A stretch of 55,721 bases of DNA from the NCBI GenBank assembly GCA_003402705.1, contig QQNF01000019.1, positions 1 through 55,721 of the forward strand. Reading direction: 5' to 3'. Under the pieces are notes generated by a model. The model worked only from the letters and a program-made list of their open reading frames with translations. It was not told the origin of the DNA and ran no database searches. Within the stretch, counting starts at the first letter, position 1, and each line of letters opens with the position of its first letter. Positions 9,043 through 16,154 of this stretch are shown in pieces. Source of the stretch: Verrucomicrobiota bacterium. Lineage in GTDB: Bacteria; Verrucomicrobiota; Verrucomicrobiia; Verrucomicrobiales; V1-33. Position numbers and translations under genes: made by a program.

Positions 9043-9471
9043 TTATTCGAAGGTGATGGCGACGGGGACGATGGCGCGGTGGTGTTGGTGGGAGATGACG
9101 GCGAGGGAGTCAGGGGAGGAGACGAGAGAGTCGGCGTCGACCCATGCGACTTCGACGAGTCGCCAGAGCCGCTGGTGGTTGTCGGAGACGACGCCGACGG
9201 GGCGGAGGTTGGTGACGCGGGATGCGCGGCTTTCGGCGACGAGCGGGAGGTTGGAGTCTGGCGGGGGCGGGGAGTTGTGGTGGTGGGTGGAGACGATCCA
9301 CGCGGCGGCGGCGGCGGAGAGTGCGGAGAGAGCGGCTAGGAACGGGATGATGCGGCGGCGGCGGTTAGGGAGGGCCGGTGGGGAGGAGAGCCGGGTTTTG
9401 AGTTCCGGAGGGAGCGCGGCGGGTCTGGCGGAGCGGAGCCGGGCTTCGAAGTCGTCGAAGGGATCATTCAT
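9043..9471 (-). CDS. membrane-anchored anti-sigma-factor-like protein
   Basis: A 142-residue protein beginning MNDPFDDFEARLRSARP. It has a basic stretch (NRRRR), one transmembrane helix (about 41-59, IIPFLAALSALSAAAAAWIV) and a periplasmic part ending VAWVDADSLVSSP and HHRAIVPVAITFE. There is no HxxxCxxC zinc-binding anti-sigma motif, so the role rests on topology and position. Its ATG overlaps the stop of the sigma gene (ATGA), the usual arrangement for an ECF sigma factor and its membrane regulator. A longer in-frame start inside the sigma gene was rejected because of that overlap. Confidence 0.7.
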   Translation of the reverse strand: MNDPFDDFEARLRSARPAALPPELKTRLSSPPALPNRRRRIIPFLAALSALSAAAAAWIVSTHHHNSPPPPDSNLPLVAESRASRVTNLRPVGVVSDNHQRLWRLVEVAWVDADSLVSSPDSLAVISHQHHRAIVPVAITFE

Positions 9472-9965
9472 GCGAAGGCGGGGCTGAGGGCGATGCGGAG
9501 CCGATCGATGGCGGCGCGGTAGCGGGAGGCGGCGGTGGGAGCGGGGACGCCGGTGATGGTGGCGATTTCGGGGAAGCTGAGATCGCCCCAGAGGCGGAGA
9601 CTGACGACTTCGCGCTGATCGTCTGGGAGGTCGCGGAGGGCGGCGGCGATGGTGTCGCGGGTGTCGGAGGCGGCGAAGTCCGGTTCGAACCATGGGGGGT
9701 GGGCGAGGGCGGATTGGTTTTCGCGGCGAGCGCGGCTGTCGGTGGCGCGTGCGAGGTCGATGGCGCGGCGGCGGATGGTGGCGAAGACGAGGGCTTTGTC
9801 TGGGACGTTGCCGTTGGAGCGCTGCCATGATTCGGTGACGGCGTCCTGGACGAGGTCGCGGGCGTCTTCTTCGGATCTGGCGCGTTGTCTGGCGTAGAGC
9901 AGAAAGGCGGCGCCGCATTCGGCGATCCAGCGGTGCCATGAGTCGTTTGGGTTTGGGTCTGACAC
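9468..9965 (-). CDS. ECF-type RNA polymerase sigma factor
   Basis: 165 residues, beginning at GTG. Region 2 is seen around ARDLVQDAVTESWQRS (about 35-50), with a helical segment VFATIRRRAIDLAR (about 59-72). Region 4 reads LRDLPDDQREVVSLRLWGD, followed by the helix-turn-helix FPEIATITGVPAPTAASRYR and AIDRLRIAL. The length is typical of the ECF group. It directs RNA polymerase to promoters responding to an envelope or extracytoplasmic signal. It is first in the group with the anti-sigma-like and PDZ genes. No ATG lies in frame at a suitable place upstream, so GTG is accepted. Which ECF group it belongs to cannot be settled by eye. Confidence 0.87.
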   Translation of the reverse strand: MSDPNPNDSWHRWIAECGAAFLLYARQRARSEEDARDLVQDAVTESWQRSNGNVPDKALVFATIRRRAIDLARATDSRARRENQSALAHPPWFEPDFAASDTRDTIAAALRDLPDDQREVVSLRLWGDLSFPEIATITGVPAPTAASRYRAAIDRLRIALSPAFA

Positions 9966-10105
9966 GCGGTTGTCATGGGGTTTCTGCAGGAGGAAGCGGA
10001 GTCGAGGGTGTGCCTGATTGGAGAATTCTGCAGATTTTCGGTAGGAGGGAAGCTCTGGGAGGGTGGAGGGGGGGCGGATGAGTGCTTGATCGGAGGGGTT
10101 GGAGG

Positions 10106-10200
10106 ACCACGAATTTCACGAATGGGCACGAATGATTTCTTGACCGGAGGGGCTGGTAGGGAATGGGGCCACGGATCGCGCGGATGGCCACGGATGGGTT
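10106..10200. repeat. dispersed CCACGAAT / CCACGGAT-type intergenic repeat
   Basis: Two related blocks. The first is ACCACGAATTTCACGAATGG followed by GCACGAATGATTTCT. The second, about 30 bases later, is CCACGGATcgcgCGGAT, then CCACGGATGGGTT. Each consists of imperfect repeats of the core CACGRAT at roughly 10-base intervals. A near copy of the first block occurs at 38994-39030. No promoter or terminator was identified in this stretch between the sigma gene and the next small gene. Confidence 0.6.
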
Positions 10201-10227
10201 TGCGGGTTCAGGCGCTCCTGGGGATGA

Positions 10228-10488
10228 TCATTCAGGCCAGTGTGCGCCGCCGATGGCGTGGTACTCGCGTTCGGTGAGATGGGGGTGATGGTCCATCGCG
10301 AGATCGTCTTCTGCTATTCCGGAGATTGCGGACAGTCGGGCTAACGAGGTGGATTCGATGAGGCGTTGGATCTGCTCCTTGTCGAAGTCTCCGGTCGCGA
10401 CGTCGTACAGTGCGCCGCGCAACCATCCGAGTGCGGTGTAGATGGTCGCGTACTGGCGCGCTGAGAACTGGGGTTCAGGTGGGTTCAT
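10228..10488 (-). CDS. small hypothetical protein
   Basis: An 86-residue protein beginning MNPPEPQFSARQYATIYTAL and continuing WLRGALYDVATGDFDKEQIQRLIES, with a hydrophilic C-terminus (DHHPHLTEREYHAIGGAHW). It is predicted alpha-helical and cytoplasmic, with no signal peptide. The ATG at 10488 was chosen because upstream codons in the same frame are low-complexity and Pro-rich. Its less skewed base composition and lower GC set it apart from neighbours. Family not recognised. Confidence 0.5.
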   Translation of the reverse strand: MNPPEPQFSARQYATIYTALGWLRGALYDVATGDFDKEQIQRLIESTSLARLSAISGIAEDDLAMDHHPHLTEREYHAIGGAHWPE

Positions 10489-10624
10489 GATGCCTGGGGG
10501 GGGAGGCAGGGGATTTGTGAGGGAGAGTGGAGGCGAGGGATTGGCTGCGGGTTGCGGGAAGGCATCGAGACTGGAGGGCTGGCAGCGATTGTCCAGGCAG
10601 TTATTGTTAGTTCTGGTGAGCGAG

Positions 10625-10864
10625 TCATGCTGCCTCAGGCGCTCGCTCAATGGTCGCGGTGCGACGACCGCCGCAGTGAGAACAATGTGCCAATGTCCGC
10701 TTGCCGCTGGATGCTGCTTTCCAGCGGATGCCGCCAGTATCCCAAACCGAACGAGACGCTCCACAAGTACAGCATCGGATCCGCCACGCCTGGGACTCTG
10801 CTCGCATACTGTCCGCCCACTTGCGGGGCAAGACCGCCAAAAAGAATTTCTGGATCGGTGTCAT
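10625..10864 (-). CDS. small Cys-rich hypothetical protein
   Basis: 79 residues beginning MTPIQKFFLAVLPRKWADSM, then ESQAWRIRCCTCGASRSVWD, GGIRWKA and HCSHCGGRR. Two CxxC knuckles (CTCG and CSHCG) about 36 residues apart suggest a small zinc-ribbon-like fold. The pattern of an N-terminal amphipathic helix, then W.-R-C-CG..-R-SVW-GGIRWKA and a second CxxC resembles a small uncharacterised family in other bacteria; this is from memory of the pattern, not a search. The start at 10864 is favoured because the helix begins there; an alternative start is 54 bases upstream. Confidence 0.5.
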   Translation of the reverse strand: MTPIQKFFLAVLPRKWADSMRAESQAWRIRCCTCGASRSVWDTGGIRWKAASSGKRTLAHCSHCGGRRTATIERAPEAA

Positions 10865-10894
10865 CGTGTTTCCTTTCCGGGCATGGCGTCGAAT

Positions 10895-11104
10895 GATGAT
10901 CAACAACGAGGAGCGCATGCGCTACGATCAGCGTCGGCGTACGTTGTTGAGGCCGGTCAGTGGTTTTCTGGATTCTTCAACGATTTGACGTTCAACGGAA
11001 TTGGTTGGACGTTGCCTGAAGGTATCCAAGCCAATCGGGTTTGCAAGGCGATCCAACAATTCCATGGGGTGCGCACACTGATTAGGAGCGGGGGAGGCGG
11101 GTGA
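10895..11104 (+). pseudogene. possible gene remnant
   Basis: The plus-strand frame here reads like protein (AGQWFSGFFNDLTFNGIGWT, then LPEGIQANRVCKAIQQFHG) and has lower GC than the surroundings. It has no convincing start, and upstream in the same frame it runs antisense across the Cys-rich gene. It ends in GGGG at the edge of a repeat region. It may be the tail of a decayed gene. Family not recognised. Confidence 0.2.
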
Positions 11105-11125
11105 GGTGGGGAGCGGCGTTTTCCA

Positions 11126-11345
11126 GGGCGATGCCCGTGGAAAAGATAGGGGGCCCTTTCAGGGCTCCTGTGGGTGGTTTGGTTAGACCTGGGCGTTGCC
11201 CCGGGCTTCGGTGGTGCGCGCCGTTGGCGCTCGATGGCGGAGATGGGGGGGACGAAGAGGGGGCTTGGTCGGAGAGGTGGGCCACGCGAGAGCTGTGATG
11301 CTCCCAGCAGTCCAGAGCCTGCGGCGCTCTGGTTCGGAGAGGGGT
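11126..11345. repeat. array of short triloop hairpins plus a partial composite repeat
   Basis: Successive short inverted repeats with three-base loops: GGGC-GAT-GCCC (11126-11136), GGGGCCCT-TTC-AGGGCTCC (11150-11168, one G-T pair), GGGC-GTT-GCCC (11191-11201) and GCGCC-GTT-GGCGC (11218-11230). From 11289 there is a diverged copy of the AGAGCTGTGATGCT..CAGCAGTCCAGAGCC module found at 35313 and 40751. No T-runs follow. The array sits directly upstream of the PQQ dehydrogenase gene and could lie in its leader. Confidence 0.6.
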
Positions 11346-11405
11346 GAAGGGGGCAAGAAGGGGCTTGGCGTGGGTGGTGGGGTGGTGCAGGGGTGTGGGG
11401 TGCGA

Positions 11406-13592
11406 GTGAAGCGAATGATACTGATGAGTGTGCTGGGAGTCTCTGTGGCGGGGGCTGGGGAGGTGGTTGGGCGGGTGGGGTGGCGGAATGAGCGGTTGAG
11501 GGGGTCGCCGGAGGCGAGGCCGCCGATGCGGGCGGTGCGGAGTTACGAAGGGTTGCCGGTGAAGCGGCCGGTGTTTCTGGAGCGGGAGCCTGGGAGTGGG
11601 CGGATCTGGTTTGTGGAGAATTATGCGTGGGAGGAGTATCGGTCGGTGGTGAAGCGGTTTGAGGATGTGGCTGGGGTGAAGGAGGCGGAAGTGCTGCTGG
11701 AGATTCCTGGGGATGGGGAATTGGCGTACGGGTTGTGTTTTCACCCGAAGTTTAAGGAGAATGGGTATGTGTATCTCGGGACGAATGGGAAGGGGCCTGG
11801 GGAGAAGCATCATTCGCGGATTGTGAGGTACACGGTGGGGCGGGAAGCGCCGTGGCGGATTGATGAGGCGTCGCGATTTGTGGTGATTGAGTGGGAGAGC
11901 AACGGGCACAATGGAGCGGCGGCGGTGTTCGGGAAGGATGGGATGCTGTATGTGACGAGCGGTGATGGGTCGGCGAATGCGGATGCGCTGGTGGCGGGGC
12001 AGGACACGGCGTCGTGGTTATCGAAGGTGATGCGGATTGATGTGGATGGGGTGGAGGGTGGGAAGGGGTATCGGGTGCCGGGGGACAATCCGTTTGTGGG
12101 GGTGGCTGGGGTCTTGCCGGAGACTTGGGCGTATGGGTTGAGGAATCCGTGGCGGATCACGAGTGATGAGGAGAGCGGGCAGATCTGGGTGGGGCAGAAT
12201 GGTCAGGATTTGAGGGAGTATGCGCATCTGCTGGAGCGTGGTGCGAATTACGGGTGGAGTGAGTATGAGGGGAGCCGGGTGTTTCAGGCGGGGCGGCTGC
12301 GGGGGCCGGCGGCGTTTACGGTGCCGACGATCGAGCATGGGCATGAGGAATTCCGGTCGTTGACGGGAGGGTTTGTGTATCGCGGGGAGAAGTTTCCGGA
12401 ATTGGCGGGGGCGTATGTGTATGGGGATTATGGGACGGGTCGGGTGTGGGCGATGCGGCATGACGGGGAGAAGGTTGAGTGGCAGCGGGAGCTGGCGGAC
12501 ACCTCGGCGGCGATTGCGGGGTTCGGGACGAATGGGGCGGGGGATATTCTGTTAGCGGATCATCTGGGGAATGCGGTGCTGCGGCTGGAGCGGGCGGGTG
12601 CTGGGGAGAGGGGGGGAGCGGAGCGGTTTCCGCGGCGGTTGAGTGAGACGGGATTGTTTGCGGCGACGGCGTCTTTGACGCTGGAGGCTGGGGTGCATGC
12701 CTATCAATTGAGGGGGGCGTCGTGGCATGACGGGGCGGAGGGGAAGTATGCGGTGGCGCTGCCTGATGGGGTGGTGGCGGAGGGGATGGTGGCTGGGGAT
12801 GATGCGTGGCGGTCGTGGAGGTTTCCTGACGGATCGGCGCTGGTGCAGACCCTGACGATGCCGGGGGTGGAGGGTCGTGCGTCGGAGCGGGTGGAGACGC
12901 GGGTGCTGCTGAAGGAGGGAGGGGATTGGGCGGCGTATTCGTGGTTATGGAACGAGATGCAGACCGATGCGGAGCTGGTGCCGGCGGGTGGGGTGGAGAG
13001 AGAGCGGAATGGAGTGAAGTGGCGGGTGCCGGCGCGGAGCGAGTGTGTGCTGTGTCATGGGCGCGGGGCGGATTACGTGTTAGGGATGACGAGTGTGCGA
13101 TTGAACCTTGAGGTGGAGCGGGAGGGGAAGCGGGTGAATCAGCTGGTGCAGCTGGCGGCGGACGGGGTGGTCAGGGTTCCGGGGAAGGATGGGAAGGAAC
13201 TGGTGGTGGATGCGCGGGCGGTGCGGGAGGTGCCGAGGATGGTCGATCCGCATGAGGAGGGAGGGCGACTGGACGAGCGGGTGAGGGCGTATTTTGCGGT
13301 GAACTGTTCGCATTGTCACCGGCACGAGGGTGGGGGGAACAGCCGGATGGATTTGAGCCCGTGGCTGACGGGGGAGTCGCGGCATCTGATTGATGAAGTG
13401 CCGCAGCATGGCGGGTTCGGGATGCCGGACGCGCGGTTGATCGTGCCGAGGGAGCCGGGTCGGTCGGTGCTGCCGGTGCGGATGAGTGGTCGGGGGGCGG
13501 GGCAGATGCCGCCGGTGGGGACGCGGGTGGTGGATCCGCGGGGGTTGGGATTGATCTACCGGTGGCTGGCGAGCGGGGCGGACGGGCCTTAG
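11406..13592 (+). CDS. PQQ-dependent sugar dehydrogenase-like propeller fused to a di-haem cytochrome c
   Basis: About 728 residues, starting at GTG with signal peptide MKRMILMSVLGVSVAGAG. Residues about 45-395 are a soluble glucose/sorbosone dehydrogenase-type beta-propeller: GYVYLGTNGKGPG, NGHNGAAAVFGKDGMLYVTS, TWAYGLRNPWRIT and GANYGWSEYEG. A linker of about 200 residues follows. The C-terminal third carries two CxxCH haem sites, CVLCH (about 550) and CSHCH (about 635), and a Met-containing loop QMPPVG as a likely axial ligand. This matches the HNE_0200/SO_2930-type architecture. Likely role: periplasmic oxidation of an unknown alcohol or sugar with electrons passed to the attached haems. 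An upstream in-frame extension runs into repeat sequence and was rejected; an ATG three codons on is also possible. Confidence 0.85.
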   Translation: MKRMILMSVLGVSVAGAGEVVGRVGWRNERLRGSPEARPPMRAVRSYEGLPVKRPVFLEREPGSGRIWFVENYAWEEYRSVVKRFEDVAGVKEAEVLLEIPGDGELAYGLCFHPKFKENGYVYLGTNGKGPGEKHHSRIVRYTVGREAPWRIDEASRFVVIEWESNGHNGAAAVFGKDGMLYVTSGDGSANADALVAGQDTASWLSKVMRIDVDGVEGGKGYRVPGDNPFVGVAGVLPETWAYGLRNPWRITSDEESGQIWVGQNGQDLREYAHLLERGANYGWSEYEGSRVFQAGRLRGPAAFTVPTIEHGHEEFRSLTGGFVYRGEKFPELAGAYVYGDYGTGRVWAMRHDGEKVEWQRELADTSAAIAGFGTNGAGDILLADHLGNAVLRLERAGAGERGGAERFPRRLSETGLFAATASLTLEAGVHAYQLRGASWHDGAEGKYAVALPDGVVAEGMVAGDDAWRSWRFPDGSALVQTLTMPGVEGRASERVETRVLLKEGGDWAAYSWLWNEMQTDAELVPAGGVERERNGVKWRVPARSECVLCHGRGADYVLGMTSVRLNLEVEREGKRVNQLVQLAADGVVRVPGKDGKELVVDARAVREVPRMVDPHEEGGRLDERVRAYFAVNCSHCHRHEGGGNSRMDLSPWLTGESRHLIDEVPQHGGFGMPDARLIVPREPGRSVLPVRMSGRGAGQMPPVGTRVVDPRGLGLIYRWLASGADGP

Positions 13593-14140
13593 GCGGGGCC
13601 TGAAGCTGCTAGGGAGCAGGCGGCGTCCCATGTTTCGGCTTCGTTGGGGAGGCCGAGGAGGTTGAGTTGGGAGCGGATGGTGAGGGGGGAAGGTTCGGTG
13701 ATGTTTTCGCGGGAGAGTTGGAGGTGATCGGGTGGGCAGAGTGGCATGGCGAGACGGGAGAGGTACCAGCAGGCCCATGCACGGGATGAGCGGAGATCGC
13801 GACGGGGTTCGACCATGCGGGTGGCGAGGTGCTGCCAGTGGCGGCGCGGGTTGCCGATGAAATGGTCAGGGTGGTGATGGAGGAGGATCCATGCGACGGC
13901 GTGGTAGGGGATGGGCCACGCGGAGAGGATGGGGTCGGCTGGGGCGAGGTCGCAGCCCATGGCGCGATTGATGAGGAGGAGGGCGCGAGCGGGGAGGCCT
14001 TCGAGCCAGAGGGACTGGGCGTAGGTGAGGGCGGTGAGGTAGAATTCGGGCCCGCGGTGGGTGCCGAGGGCGGCGATGGAGGCGGCGGAGATGGGGAGAT
14101 CCGGGATGGGGAGGAACGGGCAGGGCGTTAGAGGATCCAT
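13589..14140 (-). CDS. hypothetical cytoplasmic protein
   Basis: 183 residues beginning MDPLTPCPFLPIPDLPISAA. It is mostly alpha-helical, with repeated Trp/Leu-rich segments (YLTALTYAQSLWLEGLPARA, AWPIPYHAVAWILLHHHPDH, RAWACWYLSRLAMP). No signal peptide or known catalytic motif. The helix pattern vaguely recalls TPR-like repeats. It converges on the PQQ dehydrogenase gene with a 4-base overlap of stops and lies 10 bases downstream of the GYF_2 membrane-protein gene, so it is probably co-transcribed with that. Family not recognised. Confidence 0.6.
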   Translation of the reverse strand: MDPLTPCPFLPIPDLPISAASIAALGTHRGPEFYLTALTYAQSLWLEGLPARALLLINRAMGCDLAPADPILSAWPIPYHAVAWILLHHHPDHFIGNPRRHWQHLATRMVEPRRDLRSSRAWACWYLSRLAMPLCPPDHLQLSRENITEPSPLTIRSQLNLLGLPNEAETWDAACSLAASGPA

Positions 14141-14150
14141 GCCTTGGGGA

Positions 14151-14834
14151 TCAGATGGCGACGCGTTGGGTGGTGGGGTCTGGGGGTTTGGGGACGGCGC
14201 GGTGGCGCCATGAGTAGAGCGTCCAGATGCCTGAGAGGAGCGTGATGAGGAGGGCGGCGAGGATCCATGTCTGGAAGAAGCGGCCGAGGTTGCGGAGACT
14301 GGCTTCGAGGACGGGGGCTGAGCCGCGGAGGGAGGCGAGTTTGACCTGACGGGCGGCGATGGCGAGCATGCTGCCTGGGAGGAGGAGGGAGAGGGCGTAG
14401 AGCGTGCCGATGGCGAGCATGGACCATGCGTGGACGGCGGGGACATCGCCGTCGGGGGTGACCTGGCGCATCATTTCGCGGAACCAGCTCATGTTGAGGA
14501 GCCAGCCGGTGCCGAGGGCGGCGGTGAGGGCGAGGGCGACGGCTCCGCTGACGATCATGACGGCGCTGAAGACGCCCATCCATGGGGAGTAATGGCCGAG
14601 GGCGCGGGCGGCGGTGACGGTGGCTGGGTCGGCGAGGGAGAGGGATTGGGAGGCGGAGCGGACGGCTGGGGCGAAGAGGTCCGGGCGCAATTCGCCGGCG
14701 ACGGCCCAGTTGGCGAGGCCTTCGCGCCAGACGAGCGTGGTGGGTCTGACGATGCCGCCTGCGGCGAGCGGGGCGAGTTGGGAATCGGTGACGGGGACGC
14801 GCTCCTTGCGTTCGGAAAGGTAGTACCAGTGCAT
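14151..14834 (-). CDS. GYF_2-domain integral membrane protein
   Basis: 227 residues beginning MHWYYLSERKERVPVT. The N-terminal 55 residues form a GYF_2 (DUF4339) domain: WYYLS, then LAPLAAGGIVRPTTLVWREG and NWAVAGEL. Three membrane segments follow: FSAVMIVSGAVALALTAALG, AWSMLAIGTLYALSLLLPGS and WILAALLITLLSGIWTLYSW. GYF_2 domains are thought to mediate protein-protein interaction at the cytoplasmic face of membrane proteins; the function is not known. The ATG at 14834 places the WYY motif at the extreme N-terminus, as is usual; an alternative start 10 codons upstream adds only a Pro-rich stretch. Likely operon with the hypothetical gene 10 bases downstream. Confidence 0.8.
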   Translation of the reverse strand: MHWYYLSERKERVPVTDSQLAPLAAGGIVRPTTLVWREGLANWAVAGELRPDLFAPAVRSASQSLSLADPATVTAARALGHYSPWMGVFSAVMIVSGAVALALTAALGTGWLLNMSWFREMMRQVTPDGDVPAVHAWSMLAIGTLYALSLLLPGSMLAIAARQVKLASLRGSAPVLEASLRNLGRFFQTWILAALLITLLSGIWTLYSWRHRAVPKPPDPTTQRVAI

Positions 14835-14953
14835 TTGGGGTGGCGAAAGGGGAGTCGGTAACACGGGAGGAGGGAGCGGGCAACCGATGAGGATGGTGGG
14901 GGATGAGAATGCGGATGCGCTGGGACGAGGAGGGGGGCAGGATGGGAGGAGCC

Positions 14954-15397
14954 ATGTCCCGACCCGTGACCCCCGACCAGCGCCGCGCCCTCATTGAAGA
15001 GGTGAAGAAGATTTATGGAGAGCTGGCGGGGAGGCCGTTGGAGCGGCAGTGTACGGGGAGGGCGGAGTGCTGCCGGTTCCGGCTGACGGGGCGGACCCCG
15101 TTTCTGACGAAGGGGGAAGCGCTGGTGGCGGCGGCGGCGGTGCGGGCGGCTGGGCGGAAGCGGCTGGTGGCGACGGCGGATGGGTCGTGTCCGCTGCTGG
15201 TGGGGGGGCGATGTTCGATTTATGAGTCGCGGCCGTTCGGGTGCCGGACGCATTTTTGCGAGGCGGCGGGAGGGCCGGCGGCGCGGGGGGCGGTGCGGGA
15301 TCTGATTCAGCGACTGGAGGACATTGACGGGAAGTTAGGCGGGAGCGGGGGCGTCAATCTGGTGACGGCGATTGAGGCGGCGCTGGCGGGGAAGTGA
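14954..15397 (+). CDS. YkgJ-family cysteine-cluster protein
   Basis: 147 residues starting MSRPVTPDQRRALIEEVKK. It has the conserved metal-chelating cysteine pattern: CTGRAECC (about 34-41), C79, and CSIYESRPFGCRTHFCE (about 86-102). Proteins of this family bind zinc or iron and are often annotated as Fe-S oxidoreductase-like; activity is unknown. The start is set by GGAGGAG immediately before the ATG; two upstream ATGs lack a ribosome site. The 3' end overlaps the oppositely oriented spermidine-synthase-like gene by 44 bases. Confidence 0.85.
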   Translation: MSRPVTPDQRRALIEEVKKIYGELAGRPLERQCTGRAECCRFRLTGRTPFLTKGEALVAAAAVRAAGRKRLVATADGSCPLLVGGRCSIYESRPFGCRTHFCEAAGGPAARGAVRDLIQRLEDIDGKLGGSGGVNLVTAIEAALAGK

Positions 15398-16127
15398 GAC
15401 GGCGGGCGGCGAGCCTGCGCCAGAAGCAGTAGTCGTCGTTGGAGGGGAAGGAGGAGGCGAGCGAGCGGACCGATTGCCATGGGCGGAGGGCGGGGCCGCC
15501 GACGAGGGTTTCGTTGAGACTATCTTCGGTTTTGATGGAGCGGACGACTGGGAAGTTGGATAGGAAGAAGCGTCGGAAGATGGATTGGACGCGGCGGTGG
15601 CCTGGGCCGATGACGAGATTGGCGGCGAAGATGCCTGAGGGGAGGAGGGAGCGGCGGAGCGCGGCGGCGAGTTGCGGGGTGAAGAGAGACGGTCTGGCGA
15701 CATCGTCGGCGGTGACCCCGTAGACGTCGTCAAAGATGACGTCGAAGCGGTGGCGGTTGGCGAGGAGCCAGTGGTAGGCGTCGGCGGTGATGATGTCAGC
15801 GTTGATGGCGTCGAGGTCCATGAAATCGCGGGCCATGGCGATCATGACGGGGTCGATTTCGATGGCGGTGAGCTGGGCGGAGGGGAGGAGGTGGCGGAGC
15901 GTGCGGAGACTGGTGCCGCCGCCGAGCCCTAGCATGAGGATGCGCCGGGGTGAGGTGGGGTGGGAGACGATGCCTGCGGCGATATTGTCCCATGCGAGAC
16001 CGGTGAGGAAGCGGTGGCGGTGCCACCATGCGTGGATGGCACCGGTGACGCGGAATTCGGTTTCGTCGGGAGTGCCCCAGACCTCGATCCGCTGGAAGGG
16101 AGTCTGGCGGATGGCGAGGCGATGCAT
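15354..16127 (-). CDS. spermidine-synthase-like Rossmann methyltransferase-fold protein
   Basis: 257 residues with a class I SAM-binding fold: motif I ILMLGLGGGTSL (about 63-74), the acidic loop TAIEIDPVMI (about 88-97), NADIITADAYHWL, and motif IV FDVIFDDVYG (about 128-137). This order and the GGGTS loop match spermidine synthase-like (SpeE fold) proteins, which use decarboxylated SAM or are methyltransferases of unknown substrate. The N-terminal beta tetramerisation domain of true spermidine synthases is short or absent, so polyamine synthesis is not assured. It starts 27 bases after the HerA-like gene ends and is probably in the same transcript. Convergent with the YkgJ-type gene. Confidence 0.75.
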   Translation of the reverse strand: MHRLAIRQTPFQRIEVWGTPDETEFRVTGAIHAWWHRHRFLTGLAWDNIAAGIVSHPTSPRRILMLGLGGGTSLRTLRHLLPSAQLTAIEIDPVMIAMARDFMDLDAINADIITADAYHWLLANRHRFDVIFDDVYGVTADDVARPSLFTPQLAAALRRSLLPSGIFAANLVIGPGHRRVQSIFRRFFLSNFPVVRSIKTEDSLNETLVGGPALRPWQSVRSLASSFPSNDDYCFWRRLAARRLTSPPAPPQSPSPD

Positions 16128-16154
16128 TTTAGAGGTGTCAGGATCAGCGGGGGA

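Noticed and set aside
9468..10129. Alternative longer frames over the sigma-factor gene (Pro/Ser-rich, up to 221 codons)
   Set aside because: They lack region 2 and region 4 motifs, which are clear in the 165-residue frame.
11196..11405. N-terminal extension of the PQQ dehydrogenase by about 70 codons
   Set aside because: It crosses repeat modules and would bury the signal peptide that begins at 11406.
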